In this document: positions 8,494 to 17,806 of the stretch, piece by piece
Layout of the letters: the number at the start of each line of letters is the position of its first letter
How positions within the stretch are numbered: position 1 is the stretch's first letter
DNA from: Pseudaminobacter soli (ex Li et al. 2025)
GTDB taxonomy: Bacteria; Pseudomonadota; Alphaproteobacteria; Rhizobiales; Rhizobiaceae
Assembly: GCF_029892515.1 (NCBI RefSeq)
Contig: NZ_JARXVF010000006.1
Span: 248,001-312,000 of the forward strand
DNA: 64,000 nucleotides
Direction: 5' to 3'
The notes under the pieces: generated by a model
Database searches by the model: none
What the model was told of the DNA's origin: nothing
Seen by the model: only the letters and a program-made list of their open reading frames with translations
Translations under genes and position numbers: made by a program

Positions 8494-9294
8494 ATGTTGA
8501 TGGACCGTCGTGGACTTTTCGGCGCTCTCGCAGCGCTCACATTTGGGCTGAGTATCGCGTCGGCAGCCCAGGCCGACACCTTGATCGCCGGCGCCTATCC
8601 GGCCAATCCCCCGTGGGAAAACAAGACCGAGACCGGGGACTTCGAGGGCTTCGAGGTCGATCTGGTCAAGGAGATCGGCAAGCGGATTGGCGCCGACATC
8701 GAGTTCCAGGATCTCGGCTTCCAGGCGCTATTTGCTGCAACCTCGTCGGGTCGCGCCGATCTGGCGATCTCGTCGATCTCGATCACCAACGATCGCTTGC
8801 AGAATCAGTCGTTCACGCAAGGCTACTACGACAGCGACATCGCGCTGATCGCCAGCTCCGAGACGAATATGAAGACGCTCGATGACATGAAGGGGAAAGT
8901 TATCGGCGCCATTTCGGCCTCGGTTGGCGAAGCGTGGATCAAGGCCAACACGGATAAGTACGGCATCAAGGAATTTCGTGGCTACAACACCCAACAGGAC
9001 CTTTTGCTCGACGTCCAGTCCGGGCGCCTGGAAGGCGCTGTCGGCGATATCGCCGGCTTCCAATTCGCCTTCACTAAGATGAAGGGCATGAAGGTTGTCG
9101 AAGCAATCCCGACCGGCGACAAGTTCGCAATCATGATGAAAAAGGGCTCTCCCCTTCTTGAGAAGGTGAACGCAGCGATCGACGACATAAAGAAGGACGG
9201 CACGATGGCCGGACTTCACAAGAAGTGGCTCGGTGCCGACGCGGCCCCCGAATCTTCGATCAACACAATCCTGCCTATTCCGCAGGCGCAATAA
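8494..9294 (+). CDS. Periplasmic amino-acid-type ABC substrate-binding protein (SBP family 3)
   Basis: 266 aa from ATG 8494, preceded by a GGGGAACGA element. Residues 1-27 form a signal peptide (basic start, hydrophobic LFGALAALTFGLSIASA, cut after AQA). The mature part has the family-3 pattern: NPPWENKTETGDFEGFEVDLVKEIGKRIG, then FQALFAATSSGRADLAISSISITNDR and GLHKKWLG at the end. It would bind a polar amino acid or related amine. No permease or ATPase follows; instead there are gene remnants, so the transporter may have been lost or lie elsewhere. An orphan binding protein is the odd point here. Confidence 0.87.
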   Translation: MLMDRRGLFGALAALTFGLSIASAAQADTLIAGAYPANPPWENKTETGDFEGFEVDLVKEIGKRIGADIEFQDLGFQALFAATSSGRADLAISSISITNDRLQNQSFTQGYYDSDIALIASSETNMKTLDDMKGKVIGAISASVGEAWIKANTDKYGIKEFRGYNTQQDLLLDVQSGRLEGAVGDIAGFQFAFTKMKGMKVVEAIPTGDKFAIMMKKGSPLLEKVNAAIDDIKKDGTMAGLHKKWLGADAAPESSINTILPIPQAQ

Positions 9295-9437
9295 CCGAGC
9301 CGTGTGATGCAACGCGCTTTCGGTCGGCATCGGAGCGCAATGCATGTGCGACCGAGCCGGCCGGGATGCCCGCTATTTGGTCGGCAGAAGGTCGGATGCC
9401 GGCCACAGCGCCATCGAAGGCATGTGCTCGGCCGGCA

Positions 9438-9779
9438 CCACCGCTCATTCGCATCGATATTGATCCGGAACAGCTGACGCGCAAACCTTTTGCCGATTTG
9501 CCGCTACTGAGCGACGCAGCTGCCTCTCTGGCCGGGATTGCGCCATATCGCCGTCTCATGGCCGTGCTGGATGAAACATTGCCCGGCGCTGCCTACGTCG
9601 GCGACTCCACCCAGACGGTCTATTCGGCGAACCAGTTCTTCCGTCCGCGCCAGCCGCGCTCCTTCTTCAATGCCAGCACTGGCTACGGAACACTCGGTTA
9701 CGGCCTGCCGGCGGCAATCGGCGCTGCCATAGGGGTTGCTCCGGCCAGGCCGATTGTGGCTCTCGTTGGTGATGGCGCG
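9438..9779 (+). pseudogene. Remnant of a thiamine-diphosphate enzyme (acetolactate-synthase fold)
   Basis: The frame encodes LIRIDIDPEQL, the end of a TPP-enzyme middle domain. It then skips roughly 80 residues and resumes in the TPP-binding domain with AYVGDSTQTVYSANQFF, TGYGTLGYGLPAAIGAAIG and IVALVGDGA, where the GDG metal-site motif starts. It breaks off exactly there and continues in frame into ureohydrolase sequence at 9780. The N-terminal catalytic domain is absent. It is therefore an internally deleted, 3'-truncated remnant and cannot make a working enzyme. Confidence 0.75.
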
Positions 9780-10261
9780 AAGCGGTTCGACAAGGCCGGA
9801 ACTCGCCTCGTCTCGATGGGCGGCGACCATGGCATCACCGGCCCGCTGGTCAAGGCCGTCGCAGGCAAACACTCGCGCCTCACCAATGGCGAAAAGGTCG
9901 CGCTCGTGCACTTCGACTCGCACACCGCCAGCTACAACAACCTGCCCCACTGGCTGGGCAACCGCCGCTCTGCCCCCATTGGGCGAGCTTGCGCCGGTCT
10001 ACATTACCTTCGACCTGGACTCGCTTGATCCCGCCGACGCCCCCGGCGTATCGAACATCGAGCCGGGCTACCCCGGCATCCGGATCGGCGAGGCCGTACG
10101 CATGCTGCAGGGCCTGCGGGGGGCTAAACGTAGTCGGCGCCGACGTCGTCTGCCTGATGCCTAGCAAGGACAGCCCGAACCAGATCACGGCGATGAACGC
10201 CATGGTGGTGATGTTCGAGATGGTGTCGCTGATGGCGGATTACATCGCGAGCCACAAGTAG
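9780..10261 (+). pseudogene. Remnant of a ureohydrolase (agmatinase/guanidinobutyrase family)
   Basis: Ureohydrolase pieces appear in three frames in order: RLVSMGGDHGITGPLVKAV and ALVHFDSHTASYNNLPHW (fused to the TPP remnant), then VYITFDLDSLDPADAPG in another frame, then NVVGADVVCLMPSKDSPNQI and the C-terminus in a third frame ending at 10261. The Mn-binding His and Asp motifs GGDH, DSH and DLDSLDP are recognisable, but about 70 residues between DSHT and VYITF are missing and at least two frameshifts occur. The 5' part was replaced by the TPP-enzyme fragment. Clearly non-functional. Confidence 0.78.
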
Positions 10262-10830
10262 GTTCTGCTCATTCGCCCCGGTTCCGCCGGGGTCTATCAA
10301 AAAGGCTGAACCCAGTTCGACTTTTGGGGTGACTCGATACGGAGTTGCCCCCTTGTCTGCGTGGGTTCAAACCTTTGCGAGGCGTCCTCGTACACCCGCA
10401 TAATGGACCCAGGCGGATCCCCATCCACAACCTGCTGCCGCTTGCGCAGGTTGCATTTCGCTTCGGCGGGAGTTTTGCCCCGCATGCTACGCAGTACTAG
10501 GCCGCTCTGACCTCAAGAAAACTTGCCAACGGCGCCCGCCCAGAGCATCGCCAGAGAAATGATCGCCGCTCATTGGGCCTGCAACTAGCGAAAGCCGCTG
10601 TTCCGTTCCGAGACCCCTGATAACCTGTCTGATCGCTTCTTATATTATCTACGTATGATCGATGATCTGGCTTGCCGCTGTGCGACGCGAACTTCGCGGG
10701 GCCTCTGAATGCGCGAAAATTCGTCTCGCACCGACATATTGGAACTTCAAACGAACAGATTGGAACATTGCAGCCCAAACTCAGTTTCTGACTGTGAGAG
10801 TCCAATCCGTCGAGATCACTCGGGTGTAAG
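10262..10830. other. Intergenic region upstream of prkA
   Basis: 570 bp without a credible gene. Just after the ureohydrolase remnant a short GC hairpin (CCCCGG TTCCG CCGGGG, 10276-10292) has no T-run. Two GGAAC boxes occur at 10741 and 10762, the second forming a possible EcfG promoter. The middle part is AT-richer (about 10635-10665). The small ORFs here have no recognisable similarity. Confidence 0.5.
10762..10786 (+). promoter_or_regulatory. Candidate EcfG (ECF15, general stress) promoter for prkA operon
   Basis: GGAAC at 10762-10766, a 16 bp spacer, then AGTT at 10783-10786, close to the alphaproteobacterial EcfG consensus GGAAC-N16/17-cGTT. Transcription would begin about 35 bp before the prkA start at 10831. 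The -10 has one mismatch, so this is a suggestion. Confidence 0.45.
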
Positions 10831-12780
10831 ATGCAGGCAGAGCAGAATGACATTTTCCGGCTGTTTTCGGAGCGTTACGCACGAGAAGCCCAAGAAGAGA
10901 TGAGCTTGCAGCAGTATCTGCTGGCTTGTCGGGACAATCCCGGAATGTACGCCAGCGCGCCGGAGCGCATGATACAGGCTATCGGCAAGCCCGAACTGAT
11001 CGACACCAGCAAGGACGAGCGGCTCGGTCGCATCTTCATGAACCGGACGATCCGGCACTATCCTACCTTCTCCGATTTCTATGGCATGGAGGACACGATC
11101 GAGCGGATCGTCAGCTACTTCCAATATGCCGCTCAGGGCCTGGAAGAGAGAAAGCAGATCCTCTACCTGCTCGGGCCGGTTGGCGGCGGCAAATCGTCCC
11201 TCGCCGAACAGCTTAAGAAGCTGATGGAGAAACAGCCGATCTACACGCTCAAGGTGAAGGGTCAGCTCAGCCCGATCTTCGAGTCTCCCTTGGGGCTGTT
11301 CGACCCCGACACCATGAGCGACCTGCTCGAGGAAAAATACGGCATTGCGCGGAGGCGGCTCACCGGGCTCATTTCTCCCTGGGCCATCAAGCGGCTGGCC
11401 GAGTCCGACGGCGACATCTCGGCCTTCAGCGTGGTCAAGATGATGCCGTCCCGGCTGAAGCAAATTGCAATCGCCAAGACAGAACCGGGCGACGAAAACA
11501 ACCAGGACGTGTCGTCCCTGGTTGGCAAGGTGGATATCCGGCAACTGGAACACTACAGCCAGTCGGACCCGGACGCCTATTCATACAGCGGTGGGTTAAA
11601 CCGGACCACGCAAGGTCTGCTCGAATTCGTCGAGATGTTCAAGGCGCCGATCAAGGTGCTGCATCCTCTCCTAACCGCCACGCAGGAGGGCAGCTACAAT
11701 GGTACCGAGAATTTCGGGGCTTTCCCGTATCAGGGCATCGTTCTTGCGCATTCGAACGAGTCCGAATGGCTCCAGTTCAAGCACAACAGGAACAATGAAG
11801 CTTTTCTGGACCGCATCCTGGTGATCAAGGTTCCCTATTGCCTGCGCTTCTCCGAAGAAAAGATGATCTACGAGAAGCTTCTGCGCGAAAGCGAACTAGC
11901 CCACAATCCTTGCGCGCCGGAAGTGCTGGATCTGTTGAGCAAGTTCACCGTTTCCACCCGGCTTCGCGAGCATGAGAACTCCCCGCGCTACACAAAGATG
12001 CGCGTCTACAACGGCGAAAACCTGAAGGATGTGGATCCCAAGGCCAAGTCGATCCAGGAATATCGGGACGTGGCCGGCGTCGATGAGGGCATGACCGGCG
12101 TCAGCACCCGCTTCGCGTTCAAGGTCCTGTCCGAAACCTTCAACTTCGACACGAAAGAGATCGCGGCCGACCCGGTGCATATGATGTATGTGCTTGAGCA
12201 GGCTATTCGTCGCGAGCAGTTCCCGGTGGAACTCGAAAGCGCTTACCTCGATTTCATCAAATCCGAGTTGGCGGCACGATATGCCGACTTCATCGGACAT
12301 GAGATCCAGAAGGCATATCTCGAATCCTACAGCGAATACGGCCAGAACCTCTTTGACCGCTACATCGCATATGCCGACGCCTGGATCGAAGACCAGGACT
12401 ACAAGGATCCGGATACCGGCCAGATTCTGAACCGTGAAATTCTCGACAGCGAGCTATCCCAGATCGAAAAGCCGGCGGGCATCTCGAACCCGAAGGATTT
12501 TCGCAACGAGGTGGTCAAGTTCGCCCTCCGGGCACGCGCGAAGAATGCCGGGAAGAACCCCGCCTGGACGAGCTATGAAAAGCTGCGGGAAGTCATTGAG
12601 AAAAAGATGTTCGGCCAGGTCGAGGATCTGCTTCCGGTCATCAGCTTCGGTTCCAAACAGGACAGCGCGACGCAAAAGCAGCACATGGAATTTGTCGAGC
12701 GCATGAAGGAGCGCGGCTATACGGAACGCCAGGTCCGCCGGCTCGTTGACTGGTACATGCGCGTTAACAAGGCAGGCTAG
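10831..12780 (+). CDS. prkA: PrkA-family serine protein kinase / AAA ATPase (YeaG-like)
   Basis: 649 aa, full length for PrkA. The N-terminal AAA module has the P-loop LLGPVGGGKSS (about 114-123) and family blocks FYGMEDTIERIVSYF and AFPYQGIVLAHSNESEW. The C-terminal half carries the kinase-like PrkA domain with SISNPKDFRNEVVKF-type sequence. Homologues phosphorylate proteins on Ser/Thr and influence sporulation in Bacillus and starvation and stress survival in enterobacteria. It heads the conserved trio prkA-yeaH-spoVR, with 11 bp to the next gene. An EcfG-like promoter lies upstream. Confidence 0.93.
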   Translation: MQAEQNDIFRLFSERYAREAQEEMSLQQYLLACRDNPGMYASAPERMIQAIGKPELIDTSKDERLGRIFMNRTIRHYPTFSDFYGMEDTIERIVSYFQYAAQGLEERKQILYLLGPVGGGKSSLAEQLKKLMEKQPIYTLKVKGQLSPIFESPLGLFDPDTMSDLLEEKYGIARRRLTGLISPWAIKRLAESDGDISAFSVVKMMPSRLKQIAIAKTEPGDENNQDVSSLVGKVDIRQLEHYSQSDPDAYSYSGGLNRTTQGLLEFVEMFKAPIKVLHPLLTATQEGSYNGTENFGAFPYQGIVLAHSNESEWLQFKHNRNNEAFLDRILVIKVPYCLRFSEEKMIYEKLLRESELAHNPCAPEVLDLLSKFTVSTRLREHENSPRYTKMRVYNGENLKDVDPKAKSIQEYRDVAGVDEGMTGVSTRFAFKVLSETFNFDTKEIAADPVHMMYVLEQAIRREQFPVELESAYLDFIKSELAARYADFIGHEIQKAYLESYSEYGQNLFDRYIAYADAWIEDQDYKDPDTGQILNREILDSELSQIEKPAGISNPKDFRNEVVKFALRARAKNAGKNPAWTSYEKLREVIEKKMFGQVEDLLPVISFGSKQDSATQKQHMEFVERMKERGYTERQVRRLVDWYMRVNKAG

Positions 12781-12791
12781 CGGCGTCACCG

Positions 12792-14102
12792 ATGTCCCAT
12801 TTTATTGACCGCCGCCTAAACCCCAAGGACAAGAGCCTTGGAAACCGTCAACGATTTTTGCGCAGGGCAAGAGAGGAACTGCGCCAGGTCTTCAACAAGA
12901 GATTGAAATCGACCCCGATAGCGGACGTCGCTTCCGACCACCCCGTGACTGTCTCGAGCACCACCACAGGCGAGCCGAGTTTTCGACAGGCCGCGGCTAC
13001 CGGCCGCAGAACCATCGTGCTGCCCGGAAACACGATGTATTCGGCAGGGGATCGCATCCCCAAGCACGGGCAGGTCGGCGGCCAGCTTGGCCGTCAGGCC
13101 GGCGATAGTGGTCCGGACGACGACTTCCAGTTCGTGCTGAACCGTGAGGAAGTTCTCGACCTCTTCTTCGAAGACCTGGAATTGCCGGACATGGTGAAGT
13201 TGCATCTCAAGGAGGTGCTGGCATTCAAGGCCCGTCGATCCGGCTATACCACCACCGGCACGCCATCGAACATCAATGTCCGGCGCACGATGCGCAACAG
13301 CCTTGGTAGGCGAATTGCTCTGAGGCGGCCGTCGAGAGACGAACTCGATGAGATCTCGCGGCAAATATCGGAGCTGGAAAGCCACGAACAGACACCGGCG
13401 ATCCGCCTCAAGCTTCTGAAACTTCAAGAGACGCTGCGACGGCTGACGCACCGGCGAAAGCTCGTAGCCTATGTCGATCCGCTAGACATCAGATACAATC
13501 GCTTCGAGGCCCAGCCGGTGCCGAATACGGCGGCGGTTATGTTCTGCCTGATGGACGTATCGGGCTCCATGGGCGAACGCGAAAAGGATCTCGCCAAGCG
13601 CTTCTTCGTGCTCCTGCACCTGTTCTTGAAGCGTAGGTACGAGCGTACCGAGATCGTATTCATCCGGCACACGCATGAAGCGAAGGTGGTCGATGAGGAC
13701 ACGTTCTTTTACAGCATGCAAAGCGGCGGCACGATCGTGTCGTCGGCGCTCGACGAGATGCAGCGAGTAATCGCCGAGAAATACCCGGTCAACCAGTGGA
13801 ACATTTACGCCGCGCAGGCGTCGGACGGCGACAATTCGCCGTATGATTCCAATCGTTGCCAGGAAATCCTCGAAGGCGGGTTGCTCGCGAAATGCCAGTA
13901 TTTCGCCTATGTCGAGATCATCGACGCGCGCGAACGTGATATCTTCCGTTCGGCCACGAACGGTACGCCGCTGTGGAATTCCTATCGCTCAGTAAGTGAA
14001 AAACAGCCGCGCCTGCAGATGGTGCGCCTGGCGGTTCCGGAAGACATTTATCCGGTATTTCGCCATCTCTTCGCCAAGCATGGTTCCGTGGGATTCGGAT
14101 AA
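12792..14102 (+). CDS. YeaH/YhbH-family protein (DUF444, von Willebrand A-like)
   Basis: 436 aa, normal for DUF444. The N-terminus is basic and the middle segment DRIPKHGQVGGQLGRQAGDSG is typical of the family. The C-terminal half holds a vWA-like domain with the MIDAS motif DVSGSMG (255-261) and a late GGTIVSSALDEM stretch. It is always found beside PrkA and SpoVR and is thought to act with the kinase in stress adaptation; the biochemical role is not established. It lies 11 bp after prkA and 10 bp before spoVR, so the three are one operon. Confidence 0.92.
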   Translation: MSHFIDRRLNPKDKSLGNRQRFLRRAREELRQVFNKRLKSTPIADVASDHPVTVSSTTTGEPSFRQAAATGRRTIVLPGNTMYSAGDRIPKHGQVGGQLGRQAGDSGPDDDFQFVLNREEVLDLFFEDLELPDMVKLHLKEVLAFKARRSGYTTTGTPSNINVRRTMRNSLGRRIALRRPSRDELDEISRQISELESHEQTPAIRLKLLKLQETLRRLTHRRKLVAYVDPLDIRYNRFEAQPVPNTAAVMFCLMDVSGSMGEREKDLAKRFFVLLHLFLKRRYERTEIVFIRHTHEAKVVDEDTFFYSMQSGGTIVSSALDEMQRVIAEKYPVNQWNIYAAQASDGDNSPYDSNRCQEILEGGLLAKCQYFAYVEIIDARERDIFRSATNGTPLWNSYRSVSEKQPRLQMVRLAVPEDIYPVFRHLFAKHGSVGFG

Positions 14103-14112
14103 GGAGGGTGGG

Positions 14113-15645
14113 ATGCGTGCTGGCAACGACCTGCAGCGGCCGCTGTTTCACGGATCGGACTGGAATTTCGACATTCTCCAGAGGGTGTATGATGCAATCA
14201 AGCAGATTGCTCATGAAGACCTGCATCTGGATACCTACACCAACCAGCTGGAGATCATTTCCGCCGAGCAGATGCTGGACGCATATTCGTCCATCGGAAT
14301 GCCGCTCATGTATGGGCATTGGTCCTTCGGCAAGCGGTTCCTGCAGGAAGAGCAGCTTTACCGCAAAGGCCATATGGGGCTTGCTTACGAGCTGGTGATT
14401 AACTCCAACCCCTGCATCTGCTATCTGATGGAGGGAAATACGGCGGCGCTCCAGACACTGGTCATCGCGCACGCCGCCTTTGGGCACAACCACTTCTTCA
14501 AGAACAACCAGCTATTCCGGCAATGGACCGATGCCGGCGCCATCCTGACCTATCTCGACTTCGCCAAGAACTTTGTCCGGCAATGCGAGGAACGGCACGG
14601 CGTTGCTGCCGTCGAGCGCGTGCTCGATGCCGCTCACGCTTTGATGGACCAGGGCGTTTTTCGCTATCGGAGGCCCGGGCGCCTGTCTGCCGAGCAGGAA
14701 AAAGCCCGCGAGCGCGAGAGAATTGCGCATGCGGAGAAGATGTTCAGTGACCTCTGGCGCACATTGCCGTCATCTGCGTTCAAGATTCCCGCCCGAGAGG
14801 CGGGCACTGCCGGCCAACCCACCGAAGAAGAGAACATTCTTTACTTCATCGAAAAGAACAGTCCCATTCTGGAGCCGTGGCAAAGGGAAATCGTTCGGAT
14901 AGTCCGGTTCCTTGCCCAATATTTCTATCCCCAGCGGCAGACAAAGATGATGAATGAGGGCTGCGCGACCTTCGTTCATTACACGATCACGAATCTGATG
15001 TTCGAGAGAGGCCTGATAGAAGAAGGCCATATGCTGGAAATCATCCAGAACCATTCCGATGTTATTTTCCAGCCGGGCTTCAACGATGTTCGATATGGTG
15101 GGCTGAACCCCTACACGCTCGGCTTCGAGATGATGCGGGACATTCAGAGAATATGCACGGAGCCCACCCAGGAAGACCGGGACTGGTTCCCCGAGATAGC
15201 AGGCAAAGGGGCGTGGTTGGATGTCCTGCTCGACGCATGGGCAAGTCATCGGGACGAATCCTTCATTCGCCAGTTTCTCAGTCCTCAGCTGATCCGCAAG
15301 ATGCGTTTGTTTGCCTTGGTCGACGACGCAAGCGACAGCTATGTGGAAGTGACGGCCATTCACGACGATCGGGGATACGAAGCGGTGCGGTCGGCTCTGG
15401 CCGCAAGCTATGACATCACGAGCCACCAGCCCGATATCCAGGTGATCGGAGCCGATCTGGCCGGCGATCGCTGCCTGCGGCTCAGGCACAAGATCCGCAA
15501 TGGCGTCATGCTGCAAGAAGAGAGCCGGGACGCAACGCTGCGCCACCTCGCTACCCTATGGGGCTACGAGGTTCGGCTCATCGGTGTGGATGGGCAAAGC
15601 GGCCAGACCGTATATGAACGGTCCACGAAAACCGAGAAAGGCTAG
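14113..15645 (+). CDS. SpoVR-family protein (YcgB-like)
   Basis: 510 aa from ATG 14113, which follows AAGGAGG at good spacing; the frame extends upstream but overlaps the previous gene. Family hallmarks are GMPLMYGHWSFGKRF, YELVINSNPCICYLMEGNT, FGHNHFFKNNQLF and MNEGCATFVHYTI. The His/Glu-rich motifs suggest a metal site, but the activity is unknown. In Bacillus SpoVR affects spore cortex; in Gram-negatives the gene travels with prkA and yeaH as a stress cluster. Followed by an intrinsic terminator at 15692. Confidence 0.92.
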   Translation: MRAGNDLQRPLFHGSDWNFDILQRVYDAIKQIAHEDLHLDTYTNQLEIISAEQMLDAYSSIGMPLMYGHWSFGKRFLQEEQLYRKGHMGLAYELVINSNPCICYLMEGNTAALQTLVIAHAAFGHNHFFKNNQLFRQWTDAGAILTYLDFAKNFVRQCEERHGVAAVERVLDAAHALMDQGVFRYRRPGRLSAEQEKARERERIAHAEKMFSDLWRTLPSSAFKIPAREAGTAGQPTEEENILYFIEKNSPILEPWQREIVRIVRFLAQYFYPQRQTKMMNEGCATFVHYTITNLMFERGLIEEGHMLEIIQNHSDVIFQPGFNDVRYGGLNPYTLGFEMMRDIQRICTEPTQEDRDWFPEIAGKGAWLDVLLDAWASHRDESFIRQFLSPQLIRKMRLFALVDDASDSYVEVTAIHDDRGYEAVRSALAASYDITSHQPDIQVIGADLAGDRCLRLRHKIRNGVMLQEESRDATLRHLATLWGYEVRLIGVDGQSGQTVYERSTKTEKG

Positions 15646-15691
15646 CAGCACAGCTGATCACCATCGTCAGTAATGTGAAGAGTCGTTTGGC

Positions 15692-15723
15692 GCGACCCGG
15701 AAATGTATCCGGGTCGCTTTTTT
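15692..15723 (+). terminator. Rho-independent terminator of the prkA-yeaH-spoVR operon
   Basis: Perfect 10 bp stem GCGACCCGGA / TCCGGGTCGC with a 6 nt loop, followed by six T (15718-15723). It lies 47 bp after the spoVR stop and faces the convergent sugar operon. Confidence 0.9.
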
Positions 15724-15767
15724 CGACGAGGAGATTGCGCGCGTGTCGGATGGCGCGAGCGCAAACC

Positions 15768-16718
15768 TCAGAACGGCGATTCTGCGAAGTAAAAGTCCTT
15801 GGCGTTGTCCTTCGTCACCAGCGTAGCGTCCAGGATGAAGCTGCCGCGCACCGGCACCTGATCGTAGAAGTTCGCGGCGGTCAGCTGCAGTGCCGTGCCG
15901 ATCATTGCCGGCGGATAGAGCACGTCGACCGGGATCAGCTTGTCGCCGTCCATCACCTTCTTGATCATGTCCTTGGAGCCGGCGCCGGCGACGACATACT
16001 GGATGTCGGTGCGCTTGGCCTGTTCGATGGCCTGGAGCACGCCAACGGCCATGTCGTCATCCTGGCACCACACCACGTCGATCTTGGGGTACTTGGTCAA
16101 GTAGTCCTGCATCACCTTGAAGGCGTCGTCGCGGTTCCAGTTGCCGAACTGCTTCTCCAGCACCTTCACATTGGACCCGGCAATGGCCTGATCGAAGCCG
16201 TCCTGGCGCTGCTGGTCGATCGGGATCGGCAGGCCGCGGATGACCACAACCTGCGCATCAGGCGAGTGCTCCTTGATGTACTGACCGGCCACCGCACCGA
16301 GCGCGGGGTTGTTGCCGGCGACATAGAGGTCGCGGACCGAATTGTCGTTGCTGCTCGGGGCGCGGTCGACCAGCGTGACGAACGCACCCTTGTCCTTGAC
16401 TTCCTTGATGGCGTTGACCAGCGGATCGGGATCCGAAGGCAGGATGACAAGCGCATCGATGCCCTGCACGGCAAGGTCCTGCACCGCATTCGCCTGCGTT
16501 GCCGCATCCGGCGAGGTCTTCACGATGACGTTGAGGCCCGGATGCTCGGCCATCAGAAGCTTGGCCACGCGCTCGGCGTGGAACACGATGCCTGCCGTCC
16601 AGCCATGATCGGCAGCGGGAATCGAGACGCCGATGGTCACTTTCTTGTCCTCGGCGTGGGACACGCTCATCAATGCTGCCATGGCAACGGCAGCTAAGCC
16701 CAATAGTCGTTTACGCAT
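15768..16718 (-). CDS. Sugar ABC transporter periplasmic binding protein (RbsB-like)
   Basis: 316 aa from ATG 16718. The signal peptide covers about residues 1-22 (MRKRLLGLAAVAMAALMSV, cut after SHA). The mature protein is a pentose/hexose binding protein of the periplasmic-binding/LacI sugar fold: VTIGVSIPAADHGWTAGI, LAVQGIDALVILPSDPDPL, RQDGFDQAIAG and VVWCQDDDMAVGVLQAI. It is the last gene of the minus-strand sugar operon, after the permease and ATPase. The presence of xylA makes xylose or a related sugar a plausible ligand, but this is inferred. Confidence 0.9.
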   Translation of the reverse strand: MRKRLLGLAAVAMAALMSVSHAEDKKVTIGVSIPAADHGWTAGIVFHAERVAKLLMAEHPGLNVIVKTSPDAATQANAVQDLAVQGIDALVILPSDPDPLVNAIKEVKDKGAFVTLVDRAPSSNDNSVRDLYVAGNNPALGAVAGQYIKEHSPDAQVVVIRGLPIPIDQQRQDGFDQAIAGSNVKVLEKQFGNWNRDDAFKVMQDYLTKYPKIDVVWCQDDDMAVGVLQAIEQAKRTDIQYVVAGAGSKDMIKKVMDGDKLIPVDVLYPPAMIGTALQLTAANFYDQVPVRGSFILDATLVTKDNAKDFYFAESPF

Positions 16719-16787
16719 GCTCTCCTCCAACATTGTACAGGGTCTGGTAGATGAAGGTCGGGTGCCCCGCAGGCCCGGCCCGGTTGC

Positions 16788-17789
16788 TTATCTCCTTGCC
16801 AGCGATCTCTGGACCAGCATGGCGACAATGATGATCGCCCCCTGGATCGCGCCGATGAGATATTCGCTGACGAAGTTCGACAGCAGCATGATGTTGCCTA
16901 CGATCTCCAGGATGAAAGCGCCGCAGACTGTGCCCCAGATGCGCCCGACGCCGCCGCGCAGCGCTGTGCCGCCGATGACGACCGCCGTGATGGCCTGCAA
17001 TTCCCACATCAGGCCGGTGGTGGCCGAAGTCGAACCAAGACGCGGGATGTAGAGCAGGCAGGCGACAGCCACGCACAGCCCCTGGATAACATAGGCCAGC
17101 GTGCGCACGCGGCTGACCGGAATGCCGGAATAGCGTGCGACGTCCTCGTTCGAGCCGACGGCGAGTACATGGCGGCCATAGCGTGTGCGGTAGAGCACGA
17201 AGGCACCGAGCGCGGCCATCGCCACGATGACGATGATCGGCACCGGCACGCCGAGAACCGAGCCGAAATAGGCCGGACGGTAGAGCGACTGGATGTCGGG
17301 AGACCGCAGCGTTATGGCGCCGCCCTGCGACAGCCATGTTGTGAGGCCGCGATAAATGCCCATTGTGCCCAGCGTGGCAATGAAGGGCTCGATCCTGCCG
17401 AGCGTGGTGATGAGCCCGTTTGCCAGCCCACAGGCCGCGCCGATCAAAATGGCCACCACGATGGCGGCGGCCAGCATGGCACCCGAGCCAGCGAGGGCAC
17501 CACTGTTGAGGAACATGATCGTCAGGCTGGCGACGAAGGCAACCATGGAGCCGACCGACAAGTCGAGCCCGCCCGATGAAATCACAAAGGTGGCGCCGAC
17601 GGCGATGATGGCAATGAAGGCGCTGCGCGTCAGCACATTGAGCAGGTTGTCGATCGAGATGAAGTTCGGGTTGGCGAAGGCGCCAAGCACCAGAAGCAGC
17701 GCCAGCGCCACGAAGGGAGCCACCGCCGCCAGATCTATGTTGCGCCAGGAAATCCGCGAACTTGGTTTGTTTGCTGCGAGATCGGTCAT
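16788..17789 (-). CDS. Sugar ABC transporter permease (RbsC-like)
   Basis: 333 aa with about nine to ten hydrophobic segments. Family signatures are LLNVLTRSAFIAIIAVGATFVISSGGLDLSVGSM in the first third and LQAITAVVIGGTALRGGVGRIWGTVCGAF near the end. It forms the membrane channel for the ATPase at 17807 and the binding protein at 15768. It starts 18 bp after the ATPase stop. Confidence 0.92.
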   Translation of the reverse strand: MTDLAANKPSSRISWRNIDLAAVAPFVALALLLVLGAFANPNFISIDNLLNVLTRSAFIAIIAVGATFVISSGGLDLSVGSMVAFVASLTIMFLNSGALAGSGAMLAAAIVVAILIGAACGLANGLITTLGRIEPFIATLGTMGIYRGLTTWLSQGGAITLRSPDIQSLYRPAYFGSVLGVPVPIIVIVAMAALGAFVLYRTRYGRHVLAVGSNEDVARYSGIPVSRVRTLAYVIQGLCVAVACLLYIPRLGSTSATTGLMWELQAITAVVIGGTALRGGVGRIWGTVCGAFILEIVGNIMLLSNFVSEYLIGAIQGAIIIVAMLVQRSLARR

Positions 17790-17806
17790 ATCAATAGGTC
17801 CTGAGC

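Noticed and set aside
10297-10485. 62-codon minus-strand ORF upstream of prkA
   Set aside because: No ribosome site, no similarity, not part of any operon.
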